From: Rhizobium sp. FKL33
GTDB lineage: Bacteria > Pseudomonadota > Alphaproteobacteria > Rhizobiales > Rhizobiaceae
Assembly (NCBI RefSeq): GCF_005222915.1
Contig: NZ_STFX01000020.1
Span: 1 to 64,000 of the forward strand
DNA length: 64,000 nt
Direction of reading: 5' to 3'
Position 1 is the first letter of the stretch. Each line of letters opens with the position of its first letter. Of this stretch, positions 16,964 to 26,156 are shown in pieces. The translations under genes were made by a program, and so were the position numbers. Below the pieces are notes generated by a model. It was given only the letters and a program-made list of their open reading frames with translations, was not told where the DNA came from and did no database searches.

Positions 16964-17245
16964 ATGAACAAGAACCTGCTCACCGCTCTCGGCCTCACCG
17001 CTGCTCTCGCTTTCGGCGCCCCGCTCGCCGCCACCTCGGCCATGGCCGCCACATCCGCCAAGCCCGCCGTGACCGCGCCCGTCGCCAAAAAGGCCGTTCC
17101 GATGAAGAAAGTGGCCTGCAAGGCGACCGCCGGCAAGAAGTGCGTCACACATAAGGTCGCGCACAAGATCACCCACAAGACCGGCGCCAAGACGGCGGCC
17201 GTCAAGACAACCTCGACCAAGAAGATCGAGCCGAAGAAGTCCTGA
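16964..17245 (+). CDS. Small secreted Lys/Ala-rich protein (93 aa)
   Basis: A 93-residue protein with a signal peptide of about 28 residues (MNKNLLTALGLTAALAFGA..., ending SAMA) and a mature part that is lysine-, alanine- and threonine-rich, with two cysteines (KVACKATAGKKCVTHKV) and several histidines. The high positive charge suggests binding to DNA, acidic polymer or the envelope, but no family is recognised. GAAAGG lies 8-9 bases before the ATG. It follows the previous small secreted gene by 37 bases, so the two are probably one transcript ending at the terminator downstream. Confidence 0.75.
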   Translation: MNKNLLTALGLTAALAFGAPLAATSAMAATSAKPAVTAPVAKKAVPMKKVACKATAGKKCVTHKVAHKITHKTGAKTAAVKTTSTKKIEPKKS

Positions 17246-17267
17246 TCGGGCTTTGAGACTCTCTGTC

Positions 17268-17303
17268 AGCCGCCATCCCGGTGCGATCGGGGTGGCGGCT
17301 CTT
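17268..17303 (+). terminator. Rho-independent terminator after the small secreted genes
   Basis: AGCCGCCATCCCG pairs with CGGGGTGGCGGCT across a 7-base loop (13 bp with one G-U pair), followed by CTTG. The T-run is short, but the stem is strong and the location after 17245 fits. Confidence 0.6.
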
Positions 17304-17355
17304 GCGCGTCGATGCGCCGGCGCGCTACCAAGGCCTCCCAGCATTTGGAGGCGTC

Positions 17356-17949
17356 ATGAAGGTCAGGGCATTCGTCGTCGCGGTTCTCGCATCCGCTGCT
17401 TTCATGGGCGCGGCCCATGCGGAGTGGACGGCGCAGGAGGATGTCAAATCCTACTCCGTCTCCGGCCGCACCGGCCCCGAACTCTACGCTTCGATCGGAG
17501 AGAAGGGACCCGAGCTCGGTGGCGGGCGGGTGATCGCCCATACAGCCTTCAAGCTCACCTGGCGGCGCGACTATCAGCGGCGCGGAAACGACTGCGTGTT
17601 GGCCTCCGCCAAGCCGAACCTCGTCATCACCTACACTTTGCCAAAGGCGCGGGAACAACTTTCCGCGCCCGTCGCCGAGAACTGGGCGCGGTTTCGCGCC
17701 GGCGTGGAGGCGCATGAGCGGGTGCATGGCCAGATCATCAAGGAGATGGTCGATGAGATCATCGCCATGTCCGTCGGGCTGGTCGAGAAGGATGATCCCG
17801 GCTGCAAGAAGATCCGCGCCACCCTGACCGATCGGCTGCGGGACATTTCAGGTCGCGAGCGCGCCCGGCAGCGCGATTATGATCGCGCAGAATTTGGCGA
17901 CGGCGGCGCTGTTCATCAGCTTATTTTGATGTTGGTCAATGGCGGCTGA
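17356..17949 (+). CDS. DUF922 family putative secreted zinc protease
   Basis: A 197-residue protein with a signal peptide cleaved near AHA at about residue 22. The mature part matches the DUF922 family: an early YSVSGRTGPELYASIGEKGP block and a metalloprotease-like HExxH sequence in EAHERVHGQII, preceded by WARFRAGVEAHE. Family members are predicted zinc-dependent proteases, but activity is rarely shown. GGAGG lies 7 bases before ATG 17356. It stands alone between a terminator and the DUF2892-RND operon, so its neighbours say little about function. Confidence 0.85.
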   Translation: MKVRAFVVAVLASAAFMGAAHAEWTAQEDVKSYSVSGRTGPELYASIGEKGPELGGGRVIAHTAFKLTWRRDYQRRGNDCVLASAKPNLVITYTLPKAREQLSAPVAENWARFRAGVEAHERVHGQIIKEMVDEIIAMSVGLVEKDDPGCKKIRATLTDRLRDISGRERARQRDYDRAEFGDGGAVHQLILMLVNGG

Positions 17950-18026
17950 GCAAAAGGCGCTATTTTTACGCACATGACGATCTGCAGCAATGATCATCAT
18001 CTTGGCATTGATATTCCGTAACTTGT

Positions 18027-18046
18027 ATCTACATACTATCGTAGAT
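18027..18046. promoter_or_regulatory. Candidate operator upstream of the DUF2892-RND operon
   Basis: A perfect-arm inverted repeat ATCTAC-N8-GTAGAT lies 21 bases before the start of the DUF2892 gene, in an AT-rich stretch. The motif GTAAC also flanks it on both sides as a direct repeat. No regulator is adjacent on the upstream side, so the binding protein is unknown. Confidence 0.45.
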
Positions 18047-18067
18047 TCGTAACAAATGGAGGTTCTC

Positions 18068-18268
18068 ATGTCCGTTGATCGCACCGTTCTTCTCTTCGCA
18101 GGCTTCATGGTGCTGGCGTCTCTGGCGCTCACGCAACTCGTGCATCCCAATTTTATCTGGCTCACCGCCTTTGTCGGCGCGAACCTGATGCAATCGGCCT
18201 TCACCGGCTTCTGCCCGGCAGCGTTGGCGTTTCGCAAGCTGGGCGTCCGCTCCGGCCCCGCTTTCTGA
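18068..18268 (+). CDS. DUF2892 / YgaP-like small membrane protein
   Basis: A 66-residue protein with two hydrophobic helices matching DUF2892 (LLFAGFMVLASLALTQ, then WLTAFVGANLMQSAFTGFCP with the conserved tail FCPAALAFRKLGV). The same domain forms the membrane anchor of rhodanese YgaP. GGAGG at 18059-18063 supports ATG 18068 rather than the in-frame ATG four codons earlier. It leads an operon with an RND adaptor and pump; DUF2892 proteins are frequent companions of such RND systems, where their role is not established. Confidence 0.85.
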   Translation: MSVDRTVLLFAGFMVLASLALTQLVHPNFIWLTAFVGANLMQSAFTGFCPAALAFRKLGVRSGPAF

Positions 18269-18277
18269 GGCGGCGCG

Positions 18278-19258
18278 ATGATTCGGAGATCCGGACTTCG
18301 GAGCCTGGCGGCCTTGTTTCTGCTGGCGTCGCCACTTGCGGCGACTGCGGGCGATCACATCCTCACAGCTGAGACGATCGTGGAGATGAAGGCCGTCTAT
18401 GGCCAGGTTCAGGCGCGCAACAGCGTGCTGGCGCGCGCGCGGATCGGCGGCACGCTGTCTTCGCTTGAGGTCACCGAAGGCGACGTGGTCAAGGCGGGCC
18501 AGGTCATCGCCCGGATCCGCGACGACAAGATCGATTTCCAGATCAAGGCCGTCGACGCGCAACTTCTCGGCCTCCAGGCTTCGCTCGACAATGCGCGGTC
18601 CGAACTCGACCGCGCCGAGAAACTGATCAAGAGCGGGGCGACCACCGCCCAGCGTCTCGACCAGTTTCGCACCCAGGTGGATATCGTCGTCAACCAGATC
18701 GGGGCGGCCCAGGCGCAGCGTTCGGTGCTGGTCGAGCAGCAGCGCGAAGGCGCGGTGCTGGCGCCGACATCCGGCACGGTTTTGACCGTGCCCGTCACCC
18801 GCGACGCCGTGGTTATGGCCGGCGAAAGCGTCGCCACCATCGCTGGCGGCGGCTTCTTCCTCCGGCTCGCCATTCCCGAGCGGCATGCGCAGTTTCTCAA
18901 GCAGGGCGCGGATATCCGCATCGAAGCCGGCGGCAAGGCGCTTAGCGGCAAACTCGCCAAGATCTATCCGGAAATCTCGGGCGGACGCGTGACGGCCGAT
19001 GTCGAGGTCGATGGACTTGAGACCGAGTTTGTCGGTGTCCGCGTGCTGGTGGAGCTGCCTGTGGGCGAGCGTAAGGCGCTGTTTGCGCCGTCTTCGGCGC
19101 TGACCATCCGGGCCGGCATCGATTTCGCCGCGGTCAAGGAAGGCGATGCGGTTGTCGAGCGGGCGGTGGCGCGCGGCGCGACCGTCATGCGCAACGGCGT
19201 GGCCGTGACTGAAATTCTGACCGGCCTCGTTGAGGGCGATATCGTGGTGACGCCGTGA
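18278..19258 (+). CDS. RND efflux periplasmic adaptor subunit (membrane fusion protein)
   Basis: A 326-residue adaptor with an N-terminal signal sequence, a biotinyl-lipoyl-like half motif (ARARIGGTLSSLEVTEGDVVKAGQVIARI), an alpha-helical hairpin (residues about 85-140, rich in Ala, Gln and Leu), the second lipoyl half (GAVLAPTSGTVLTVPVTRDAVVMAGE) and beta-barrel domain. It would bridge the inner-membrane RND pump and an outer-membrane channel, which is not encoded here. It starts 9 bases after the DUF2892 stop and its stop overlaps the pump start (GTGA). Confidence 0.93.
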   Translation: MIRRSGLRSLAALFLLASPLAATAGDHILTAETIVEMKAVYGQVQARNSVLARARIGGTLSSLEVTEGDVVKAGQVIARIRDDKIDFQIKAVDAQLLGLQASLDNARSELDRAEKLIKSGATTAQRLDQFRTQVDIVVNQIGAAQAQRSVLVEQQREGAVLAPTSGTVLTVPVTRDAVVMAGESVATIAGGGFFLRLAIPERHAQFLKQGADIRIEAGGKALSGKLAKIYPEISGGRVTADVEVDGLETEFVGVRVLVELPVGERKALFAPSSALTIRAGIDFAAVKEGDAVVERAVARGATVMRNGVAVTEILTGLVEGDIVVTP

Positions 19259-22200
19259 GCGCGAACAAGATCGATCCTTCCCTGTCCGCATCCGAAGACG
19301 TTGACCGCCCGCAGGGACGACTGGGCATTGCCGGGCATTTGACGGCGGCCTTCATCAAATCGCCGCTGACGCCGCTGTTCCTGATCGCCGCCTTCGCCTT
19401 CGGGCTGGTGGCGCTTCTGACCCTGCCGCGCGAAGAGGAGCCGCAGATCTCCGTGCCGATGGTCGACATCATCGTCAACGCGCCGGGGCTCAAGGCCGAC
19501 GATGCCGAAAAGCTGATCACCGAACCGTTGGAGACGATCGTCAAGAGCATCAACGGCGTCGAGCATATCTACGGCCAGTCGATGGACAATCAGGTGATGG
19601 TCACGGCGCGCTTCCTGACCGGCACCTCGTCTGATATCGCCGTGCTGCGCGTGCGGGACAAGGTCCAGGCCAATCGCGACCGCATTCCGGTCGGCATCGC
19701 CGAGCCCGCCATTGTCGGCCGGGGAATCGACGATGTGGCGATCGTGACGCTGACGCTGTCGCCCAAGCCGGAGGCGCAAGGGCGGATCAGCGCCAGTGAC
19801 CTCACCCGCATCATCCGGGAGGTCCGGACCGATGTCGCCAAGGTCGAGAATGTCGGCCTGACCTATCTGGTCGGCGAGGTCGACGAGATCATCCGCATTT
19901 CGCCGCAGCCGGAAAAGCTCGCGCTTTACGGCGTCACGCTCCAGCAGCTGGCCGCCAAGGTGCAAGGCGCCAACAGCGCCGCGCCGGCGGGCCAGATCCG
20001 CGACGGCGGCCGCCAGATCGATGTGATGGCGGGAGAAACCCTGTCGACTCCTGCCGAGATCGGCAATCTGTTGATCACCGCCCGCGACGGACGGCCCGTC
20101 TATGTCCGCGATGTCGCGACGATCGAAGTCGCGCCTGAGGATACCGAGGCGCTGGTGTCGACGCTCAACAAGGGTAAGGACGGCGTCGAGCGCGCGCCTG
20201 CGGCGACGCTGGCCGTCGCCAAGCGTCCCGGCGCCAATGCCGTGGTGGTGGCTGAAGCGGTGCTCGCGCGGGTCGAGGCGCTCAAGGGCAGGTTGATCCC
20301 GTCCGATATCCGGGTCGAGGTGACGCGCGATTATGGCGAGACGGCCAATGAGAAGGCGAACGAACTGCTCTATCATCTTGGGCTCGCCACTCTGTCGATC
20401 ATCGCGCTGGTCTGGCTGGCGATCGGGCGGCGCGAGGCCTTCGTGGTGGCGATCGTCATCCCCGTCACCATTCTACTGACGCTGTTCGCCTCGCGGCTGA
20501 TGGGCTACACGCTCAACCGCGTGTCGCTGTTCGCGCTGATCTTTTCCATCGGTATTCTCGTCGACGACGCCATCGTGGTGATCGAGAACATCGCTCGCCA
20601 CTGGGGCATGGGCGACGGCCGCAGCCGGCGCCGGAGCGCGATCGAGGCGGTGGCGGAAGTCGGCAATCCCACCATCGTCGCCACGCTCACAGTGGTGGCG
20701 GCGCTTTTGCCGATGCTGTTCGTGTCGGGCATGATGGGCCCCTATATGAGCCCGATCCCCGCCAATGCCTCGGCGGCGATGATTTTTTCTTTCTTCGTGG
20801 CCGTGATGGTGACGCCCTGGCTGATGCTGAAGGCAGCGGGCAAGGCGCCGGTCGCCCATGACGATCACGCAGCCGCCGGCGGGCGGCTCGGCGCAGCCTA
20901 TGCCGCGGTGGCCCGGCCCATTCTGGCCTCAAAAGCGCGGAGCTGGGTTTTCCTGCTTTTCGTCGGCGCGCTGACGCTGGCGTCGCTCAGCCTGTTCTAC
21001 ACCAAACATGTGACGGTGAAACTGCTGCCTTTCGACAACAAGTCGGAACTGTCGGTGGTGCTGGACTTGCCGGAGGGCTCGTCGGTGGAGGCGACGGATC
21101 GGGTGGCGCAGGCGGTGGCGCACATCGCGCTGGACATGCCGGAAGTGGTGTCGGCCCAGACGCATGCGGGCGCGGCGTCGCCGTTCAACTTCAACGGTCT
21201 CGTGAGGCATTCCTATCTGCGCTCGGCGTCTTATCAGGGCGATGTCGCGGTCAACCTCACGCCCAAGGGAGAGAGGTCAAGAAGCAGCCATGAGATCGCG
21301 CTCGATCTGCGCAAACGCATTGCCGCCATCCCCACGCCTGATGGCACGAGCCTGAAAGTGGTCGAGCCGCCGCCGGGGCCGCCCGTCATGGCGACGCTGC
21401 TCGCCGAGATCTACGGCCCCGACACTGAGACGAGGCGCAAAACTGCGGCCAAGGTGGAGGCGGCGTTCCGCTCGGTGCCGTTCATCGTCGATGTCGACAA
21501 CTCCTATGGCCAGGCCGCGCCGCGCAAGCGGCTGACGGTTTCCACCGACGACGCCGAATTCTACGGTGTTGAGGAGAGCGACGTGTTCGACACGATTTCG
21601 ATCCTCTCGCAGGGCAAGACGATCGGCTATTCGCATCGCGGCGAGGGGCGACAGCCGATCCCGATCCGGCTCGAGCGGGAAAAGGCCGACAAGGTGCTCG
21701 ACGAGCGCTTCCTGGTGACGCCAATGCCGGCCAATGTGCTGCCCGGCGGGCGCGGCGTGGTCGAACTCGGCGATGTGGTGCGGGTGAGCGAGGAAAAGAC
21801 CTCGCCGATGAACTATCGGCATAACGGGGTCAGCAACGACATGGTCACGGCGGATCTAGCCGGCGATTTCGAGGCGCCGCTTTACGGCATGCTTGCGGTG
21901 CAGGAGGCGATCGATAAGCAGGACTGGACCGGCCTTGAAAAGCCGGTGATTGCGCTGCATGGCCAGCCGACTGACGAGAGCAAGCCGACTTTGCTATGGG
22001 ACGGCGAATGGGAGGTGACCTGGGTAACCTTCCGCGACATGGGCGCAGCCTTCATGATCGCGCTGCTCGGCATCTATATTCTGGTGGTGGCGCAGTTCGG
22101 CTCGTTCAAGCTGCCGCTGGTGATCCTGACGCCGGTGCCGCTGACCTTCATCGGCATTCTCGGCGGGCACTGGTTGTTCGATGCGCCGTTTTCGGCGACG

Positions 22201-22500
22201 TCGATGATCGGCTTCATTGCACTGGCCGGCATCATCGTGCGCAATTCGATCCTGCTGGTGGATTTCATCCGCCATGCCGATCACGCGGGCCGGACACTAT
22301 CCGAGGTGCTGATCGAGGCGGGCGCGATCCGTTTCAAGCCGATCCTGCTGACGGCGCTTGCGGCCATCATTGGCGCGGCGGTGATCCTGACCGATCCGAT
22401 CTTCCAAGGACTGGCGATTTCGCTGCTGTTCGGGTTGATTTCCTCGACGCTGCTGACAGTGCTGGTGATCCCGGCGATCTACCGGGTGCTGCGGAGCTGA
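19255..22500 (+). CDS. RND efflux transporter permease
   Basis: A 1081-residue resistance-nodulation-division pump with the usual 12-helix layout: the N-terminal helix (FLIAAFAFGLVALLTLP), two large periplasmic loops, and helix IV carrying FSIGILVDDAIVVIENIARHW, where the paired aspartates form the proton relay, then the C-terminal repeat with FIALAGIIVRNSILLVDFI. The length is normal for the family. The GTG start overlaps the adaptor stop. The sequence is of the hydrophobe/organic type rather than the heavy-metal CzcA type (no CzcA-like DFGMIVDGAVI motif). The substrate is unknown. Confidence 0.95.
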   Translation: MSANKIDPSLSASEDVDRPQGRLGIAGHLTAAFIKSPLTPLFLIAAFAFGLVALLTLPREEEPQISVPMVDIIVNAPGLKADDAEKLITEPLETIVKSINGVEHIYGQSMDNQVMVTARFLTGTSSDIAVLRVRDKVQANRDRIPVGIAEPAIVGRGIDDVAIVTLTLSPKPEAQGRISASDLTRIIREVRTDVAKVENVGLTYLVGEVDEIIRISPQPEKLALYGVTLQQLAAKVQGANSAAPAGQIRDGGRQIDVMAGETLSTPAEIGNLLITARDGRPVYVRDVATIEVAPEDTEALVSTLNKGKDGVERAPAATLAVAKRPGANAVVVAEAVLARVEALKGRLIPSDIRVEVTRDYGETANEKANELLYHLGLATLSIIALVWLAIGRREAFVVAIVIPVTILLTLFASRLMGYTLNRVSLFALIFSIGILVDDAIVVIENIARHWGMGDGRSRRRSAIEAVAEVGNPTIVATLTVVAALLPMLFVSGMMGPYMSPIPANASAAMIFSFFVAVMVTPWLMLKAAGKAPVAHDDHAAAGGRLGAAYAAVARPILASKARSWVFLLFVGALTLASLSLFYTKHVTVKLLPFDNKSELSVVLDLPEGSSVEATDRVAQAVAHIALDMPEVVSAQTHAGAASPFNFNGLVRHSYLRSASYQGDVAVNLTPKGERSRSSHEIALDLRKRIAAIPTPDGTSLKVVEPPPGPPVMATLLAEIYGPDTETRRKTAAKVEAAFRSVPFIVDVDNSYGQAAPRKRLTVSTDDAEFYGVEESDVFDTISILSQGKTIGYSHRGEGRQPIPIRLEREKADKVLDERFLVTPMPANVLPGGRGVVELGDVVRVSEEKTSPMNYRHNGVSNDMVTADLAGDFEAPLYGMLAVQEAIDKQDWTGLEKPVIALHGQPTDESKPTLLWDGEWEVTWVTFRDMGAAFMIALLGIYILVVAQFGSFKLPLVILTPVPLTFIGILGGHWLFDAPFSATSMIGFIALAGIIVRNSILLVDFIRHADHAGRTLSEVLIEAGAIRFKPILLTALAAIIGAAVILTDPIFQGLAISLLFGLISSTLLTVLVIPAIYRVLRS

Positions 22501-22525
22501 ACGCGACGCATGTTCGACAATGGGG

Positions 22526-22556
22526 CCGGAAGGACGATCCTTCCGGGCCTCTTTCG
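22526..22556 (+). terminator. Rho-independent terminator after the RND operon
   Basis: A perfect 9-bp stem CCGGAAGGA/TCCTTCCGG with a 3-base loop is followed by GCCTCTTTCG. It lies between the convergent RND pump and TetR genes. Confidence 0.75.
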
Positions 22557-23177
22557 TTACGGCTTGACTTCGAGATCGCGAACCAGCCGGTCTATATAGG
22601 CGTCGAAAATTGCGACGATGTCGGTTTGAGCCGGCGCGCGCAGCCAGAGGATCTGCAGCCCGTCCATCATGCCGATCACCTCGGCGGCGATGTCTTCCGG
22701 AAAGACGTCGTCACGAACCTCGCCGGCTTCGACGCCGCGGCGGATGCCGGCCGCCAGCCGTTCGCGCACCTCGGCCAGGCGTTTTGAAAACCAGCCGACG
22801 GCGGGATGGTCCTCGATCAGGCTTTCGGCGTTGAGGATCGAAAAAACGCGGACGACGCCGGGGATCTCGGTGTTGGCGCGGTTGATGCGGCAGAGGCCTT
22901 TCAATGCATCCCGCCAGTTGCCGTCCATGTTGCCGACCAGCGCCAGCGAATTGATGTCGCGGCGTTCGAGAATGGCGAGCAGCAGGTCGACCTTGGTGGG
23001 GAAATGATGCAGCAAGCCGGGCAAGGTCAGGTTGACCTCTTCGGCGACCGAGGCGATCGAGGCGCTGGAATAACCGCCCCGCGCGAAGATCCGCATGCCG
23101 GCGTCGAGAATCTCTTCGCGCCGATGCTCGCCCTTGGGCGAACGCCGCCGCCGCGGCCCGTCCGTGGACTTGATCAT
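22557..23177 (-). CDS. TetR/AcrR-family transcriptional regulator
   Basis: A 206-residue TetR regulator. The N-terminal HTH is clear (EEILDAGMRIFARGGYSSASIASVAEEVNLTLPGLLHHFPTKVDLL, with the recognition segment NLTLPGLLHHF), and the rest is an unassigned helical ligand domain. A run of arginines precedes the HTH. It converges on the RND operon and is divergent from the GH3 glucosidase gene, so it might regulate either of them or only itself. No palindrome was convincingly seen in the shared promoter region. Confidence 0.93.
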   Translation of the reverse strand: MIKSTDGPRRRRSPKGEHRREEILDAGMRIFARGGYSSASIASVAEEVNLTLPGLLHHFPTKVDLLLAILERRDINSLALVGNMDGNWRDALKGLCRINRANTEIPGVVRVFSILNAESLIEDHPAVGWFSKRLAEVRERLAAGIRRGVEAGEVRDDVFPEDIAAEVIGMMDGLQILWLRAPAQTDIVAIFDAYIDRLVRDLEVKP

Positions 23178-23251
23178 CCCTCAATTCTCCCTGATTTCCC
23201 CGCTTCACTTTTTGCCGGTTTGGAGAGCTTTCGCAAGCCCCTGAAGGGCGC

Positions 23252-23279
23252 TTGACAGGCATTGTAAAAAACCTAGTAG
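23252..23279 (+). promoter_or_regulatory. Candidate promoter for the GH3 gene
   Basis: A consensus -35 box TTGACA at 23252-23257 is followed after 16 bases by TAGTAG at 23274-23279, a weak -10 box. It lies 37 bases before the GH3 ATG in the divergent gap with the TetR gene. Confidence 0.4.
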
Positions 23280-23315
23280 TTGATCGGAATAAGCGTGTTG
23301 AAATGGGAGGATGAC

Positions 23316-25787
23316 ATGGCCGTGGGGATGGATATCGAGGCGCTGGTTGATGCGATGACGCTGGAGGAACAGGTGAGCCTGTTGTCCGGCGCCGACTTCT
23401 GGACCACGGTTCCAGTGGAGCGGCTTGGAATTCCCAAGATCAAAGTGTCGGACGGACCCAACGGCGCGCGCGGCGCGGGCTCACTGGTGGGCGGCGTCAA
23501 GGCCGCCTGCTTCCCTGCCGCCATCTCGCTGGGCGCGACCTGGAACGTGGCGTTGGCCCAACGCATGGGGGCGGCGCTGGCGGGACAGACCAAGAGCAAG
23601 GGCGCGAGCGTACTCTTGGCGCCGACGGTGAACATCCACCGCTCCGGCCTGAACGGCCGCAATTTCGAATGCTATTCGGAAGACACGGCGCTGACCTCGG
23701 CGCTGGCCGTGGCCTATATTAATGGGCTGCAGAACAACGGCGTCGCAGCCACCATCAAGCATTTTGCGGCCAACGAATCCGAAATCGAGCGGCAGACCAT
23801 GTCGTCCGACGTCGACGAGCGGACGCTGCGGGAAATCTACCTGCCGCCTTTCGAGGCAGCGGTGAAACAGGCCGGCGTCAAGGCGGTGATGTCATCCTAT
23901 AACCGCCTCAATGGAACCTATACGTCCGAACATGGCTGGCTGCTGACCCAGGTTCTGCGCCAGGAATGGGGTTTCGACGGCATCGTGATGTCGGACTGGT
24001 TCGGCTCGCATTCGACCGCCGAGACCATCAATGCCGGCCTCGATCTCGAAATGCCCGGACCGACGCGCGATCGCGGCGACAAACTCGTTCAGGCGGTGCG
24101 GGACGGCGCCGTGAAGCCCGAAACGGTGCGCCAATCGGCGCTTCGCATGCTGCGGTTGATGCAATGGGCGGGCGCCCTCGACGCGGCGCCGGATCTCAGC
24201 GAAAGCGAACTCGACCTGCCCGAAGACCGGGCGCTGATCCGCGAGATCGGCGCGGAAGGGGCGGTGCTGCTCAAAAATGATGGCGTGCTGCCCCTCGCCA
24301 AGACGTCCGTGGACCGCATCGCACTGATCGGCCCCAATGCCGGGGAAGCGCGGGTGATGGGCGGCGGCTCCGCGCAGATCAACGCGCTGCATAAGGTCAG
24401 CCCCGCAGACGGCATCCGTGCAGCGCTCGCCAACGCCAATTCGATCGAAGAGGAAAAGGGCGCTGACAACAACCGGCTTGTCCGCCTGTTCGATGAGGAT
24501 GTGGCGGTCGACTATTTCCACGGCGCCGACTGCGACGGTCCGGTCGTGGCGCATGAAGCCGCGGCCAAGAGCGAATTCTTCTGGTTTGAACTGCCGTCGG
24601 CGGATCTCGATCCGCGCGATTTCTCAGTGCGGATGGCGCTGAGTTTCACCGCTCAGGAAGATGGCGAGCATTTGTTCGGCATGACCAATGCCGGCCTCGC
24701 CCGTCTTTATGTCGACGATGCGCTGGTGGTGGACGGCTGGAGCGACTGGCGGCGCGGCGAAAACTATTTCGGCACGGCCAATGACGAGGTCCGCCGGCCG
24801 CTGACGCTTGAGGCGGGCAGGACCTATCGCATCCGGGTCTACTATTCATCGCGTCAGCCGGATGTGGAGGGCATTACGATTCAGGCGCTGCGCTTTGGGG
24901 TGCAGAAGTCGCTCGGCGCCGAGGCGATCGAGCGGGCTGTGGCCAAAGCGAAGGATGTGGATGTCGCCGTCCTCTTCGTCGGCCGCGAGGCGCAATGGGA
25001 TACGGAAGGGCAGGATCTGCCCGACATGCGGCTGCCGGGCCATCAGGACGAGCTGATCGCGGCAGTGGCGGCCGTCAATCCCAACACCGTTGTGGTGCTG
25101 CAGACCGGCGGCCCGGTGGAGATGCCCTGGCTCAACGACGTCCGCGCCGTGCTGCAGATGTGGTATCCCGGTCAGGAACTCGGCCATGCCGTCGCCGACG
25201 TGCTGTTCGGCGATCAGGAGCCGTCGGGCAGGCTGCCGCAGACATTCCCGAAGGCGCTTGAGGACATGCCTGTCTTCACCGGCGATCCCACGACCTATCC
25301 CGGAGTGGATGGGCATGTGCGCTATGACGAGGGGATCTTTGTCGGCTACCGGCATTTCGATACGCGGAATGTTGAGCCCCTGTTCCCCTTCGGCTTCGGG
25401 CTCGGCTACACGACATTTGCGTGGGCGGACGCCAAGGTGTCGTCCGATGTCATCGGCGCGGCGGGTGTTTCGGTGACGGTGCGGGTGGAAAACACCGGCG
25501 CGCGTCAGGGCTCGGAGGTGGTGCAGCTCTATGTGCGGCCGCGCGCGGCCAAGGTGGAGCGGCCCGACAAGGAGCTCCGGACCTTCGCCAAGGTCAAGCT
25601 TGCCGCAGGCGAAAGCGCCGAGGTGACGCTGCCGATCGGGCTTCGCGATCTCGCCTATTGGGATGTCGAGGCCAAGGCGTTCCGGGCGGATGCGGGCGAG
25701 TATGAGCTGGTGGTTGCGGCGAATGCGCGGGACGAGCGGTTTGCGCTGGTGGTGACGCTCAAGGAGGATTGGGTGGAGGGTGGCTGA
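23316..25787 (+). CDS. GH3 beta-glucosidase with PA14 insert
   Basis: An 823-residue glycoside hydrolase family 3 enzyme. Motifs in order: the N-terminal barrel with SDGPNGARG, KHFAANE (K148-H149) and the nucleophile in GIVMSDWFGS (D227); the second alpha/beta domain; a PA14-type beta-sandwich insert (about 375-525, with LYVDDALVVDGW and YRIRVYYSS); and a C-terminal fibronectin III-like domain (VTVRVENTGARQGSEVVQLYV). It releases terminal beta-linked glucose, possibly also xylose, from oligosaccharides. No signal peptide is seen, so it is cytosolic. GGGAGG at 23305-23310 supports ATG 23316; a TTG 12 codons earlier is unlikely. The GH1 gene and xylAB nearby suggest plant oligosaccharide use. 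Confidence 0.95.
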   Translation: MAVGMDIEALVDAMTLEEQVSLLSGADFWTTVPVERLGIPKIKVSDGPNGARGAGSLVGGVKAACFPAAISLGATWNVALAQRMGAALAGQTKSKGASVLLAPTVNIHRSGLNGRNFECYSEDTALTSALAVAYINGLQNNGVAATIKHFAANESEIERQTMSSDVDERTLREIYLPPFEAAVKQAGVKAVMSSYNRLNGTYTSEHGWLLTQVLRQEWGFDGIVMSDWFGSHSTAETINAGLDLEMPGPTRDRGDKLVQAVRDGAVKPETVRQSALRMLRLMQWAGALDAAPDLSESELDLPEDRALIREIGAEGAVLLKNDGVLPLAKTSVDRIALIGPNAGEARVMGGGSAQINALHKVSPADGIRAALANANSIEEEKGADNNRLVRLFDEDVAVDYFHGADCDGPVVAHEAAAKSEFFWFELPSADLDPRDFSVRMALSFTAQEDGEHLFGMTNAGLARLYVDDALVVDGWSDWRRGENYFGTANDEVRRPLTLEAGRTYRIRVYYSSRQPDVEGITIQALRFGVQKSLGAEAIERAVAKAKDVDVAVLFVGREAQWDTEGQDLPDMRLPGHQDELIAAVAAVNPNTVVVLQTGGPVEMPWLNDVRAVLQMWYPGQELGHAVADVLFGDQEPSGRLPQTFPKALEDMPVFTGDPTTYPGVDGHVRYDEGIFVGYRHFDTRNVEPLFPFGFGLGYTTFAWADAKVSSDVIGAAGVSVTVRVENTGARQGSEVVQLYVRPRAAKVERPDKELRTFAKVKLAAGESAEVTLPIGLRDLAYWDVEAKAFRADAGEYELVVAANARDERFALVVTLKEDWVEGG

Positions 25788-25806
25788 TCGCGGTTCGAGA
25801 TCGCGG

Positions 25807-26127
25807 CTAGAGACAACTGTCCTGCCCGGCGCTCAGATGTGCCGCGTAATTAATCCCGATCAATCCGAAGGATAAAATTGCGCCATGCCCCGCCCAGACA
25901 AACCGCGCCTCGGTGCGCAGCTCAGGACTGAAAAGCAGGATGATGAGCGAGATCGTGCTGATCGAAATCAGTCCGATAAAAGCCAACATCAGCGGAGGCA
26001 GATAAAATAGGAGTATCTGCCAACAGCTGAAGAGCCGATAAGATTCTGCGCTCATGAAGGCGATCAGGGCGAGTACGCCCCAAAAGCCGATATGGGCAAG
26101 GAGAAGATTGCGATTGATCCGCGACAT
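25807..26127 (-). CDS. Small inner-membrane protein of unknown function (106 aa)
   Basis: A 106-residue protein with three hydrophobic segments (about 10-28, 37-65 and 80-98). Three cysteine residues and a charged loop (SPELRTEARFVWAGH) are seen, but no family is recognised. It is convergent with the GH3 gene and 29 bases downstream of the GH1 gene on the same strand, so it may be co-transcribed with GH1. Its base composition is somewhat less GC-rich than its neighbours. Confidence 0.6.
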   Translation of the reverse strand: MSRINRNLLLAHIGFWGVLALIAFMSAESYRLFSCWQILLFYLPPLMLAFIGLISISTISLIILLFSPELRTEARFVWAGHGAILSFGLIGINYAAHLSAGQDSCL

Positions 26128-26156
26128 TGGACTCCCAATTTACTTAATGACAGCGA

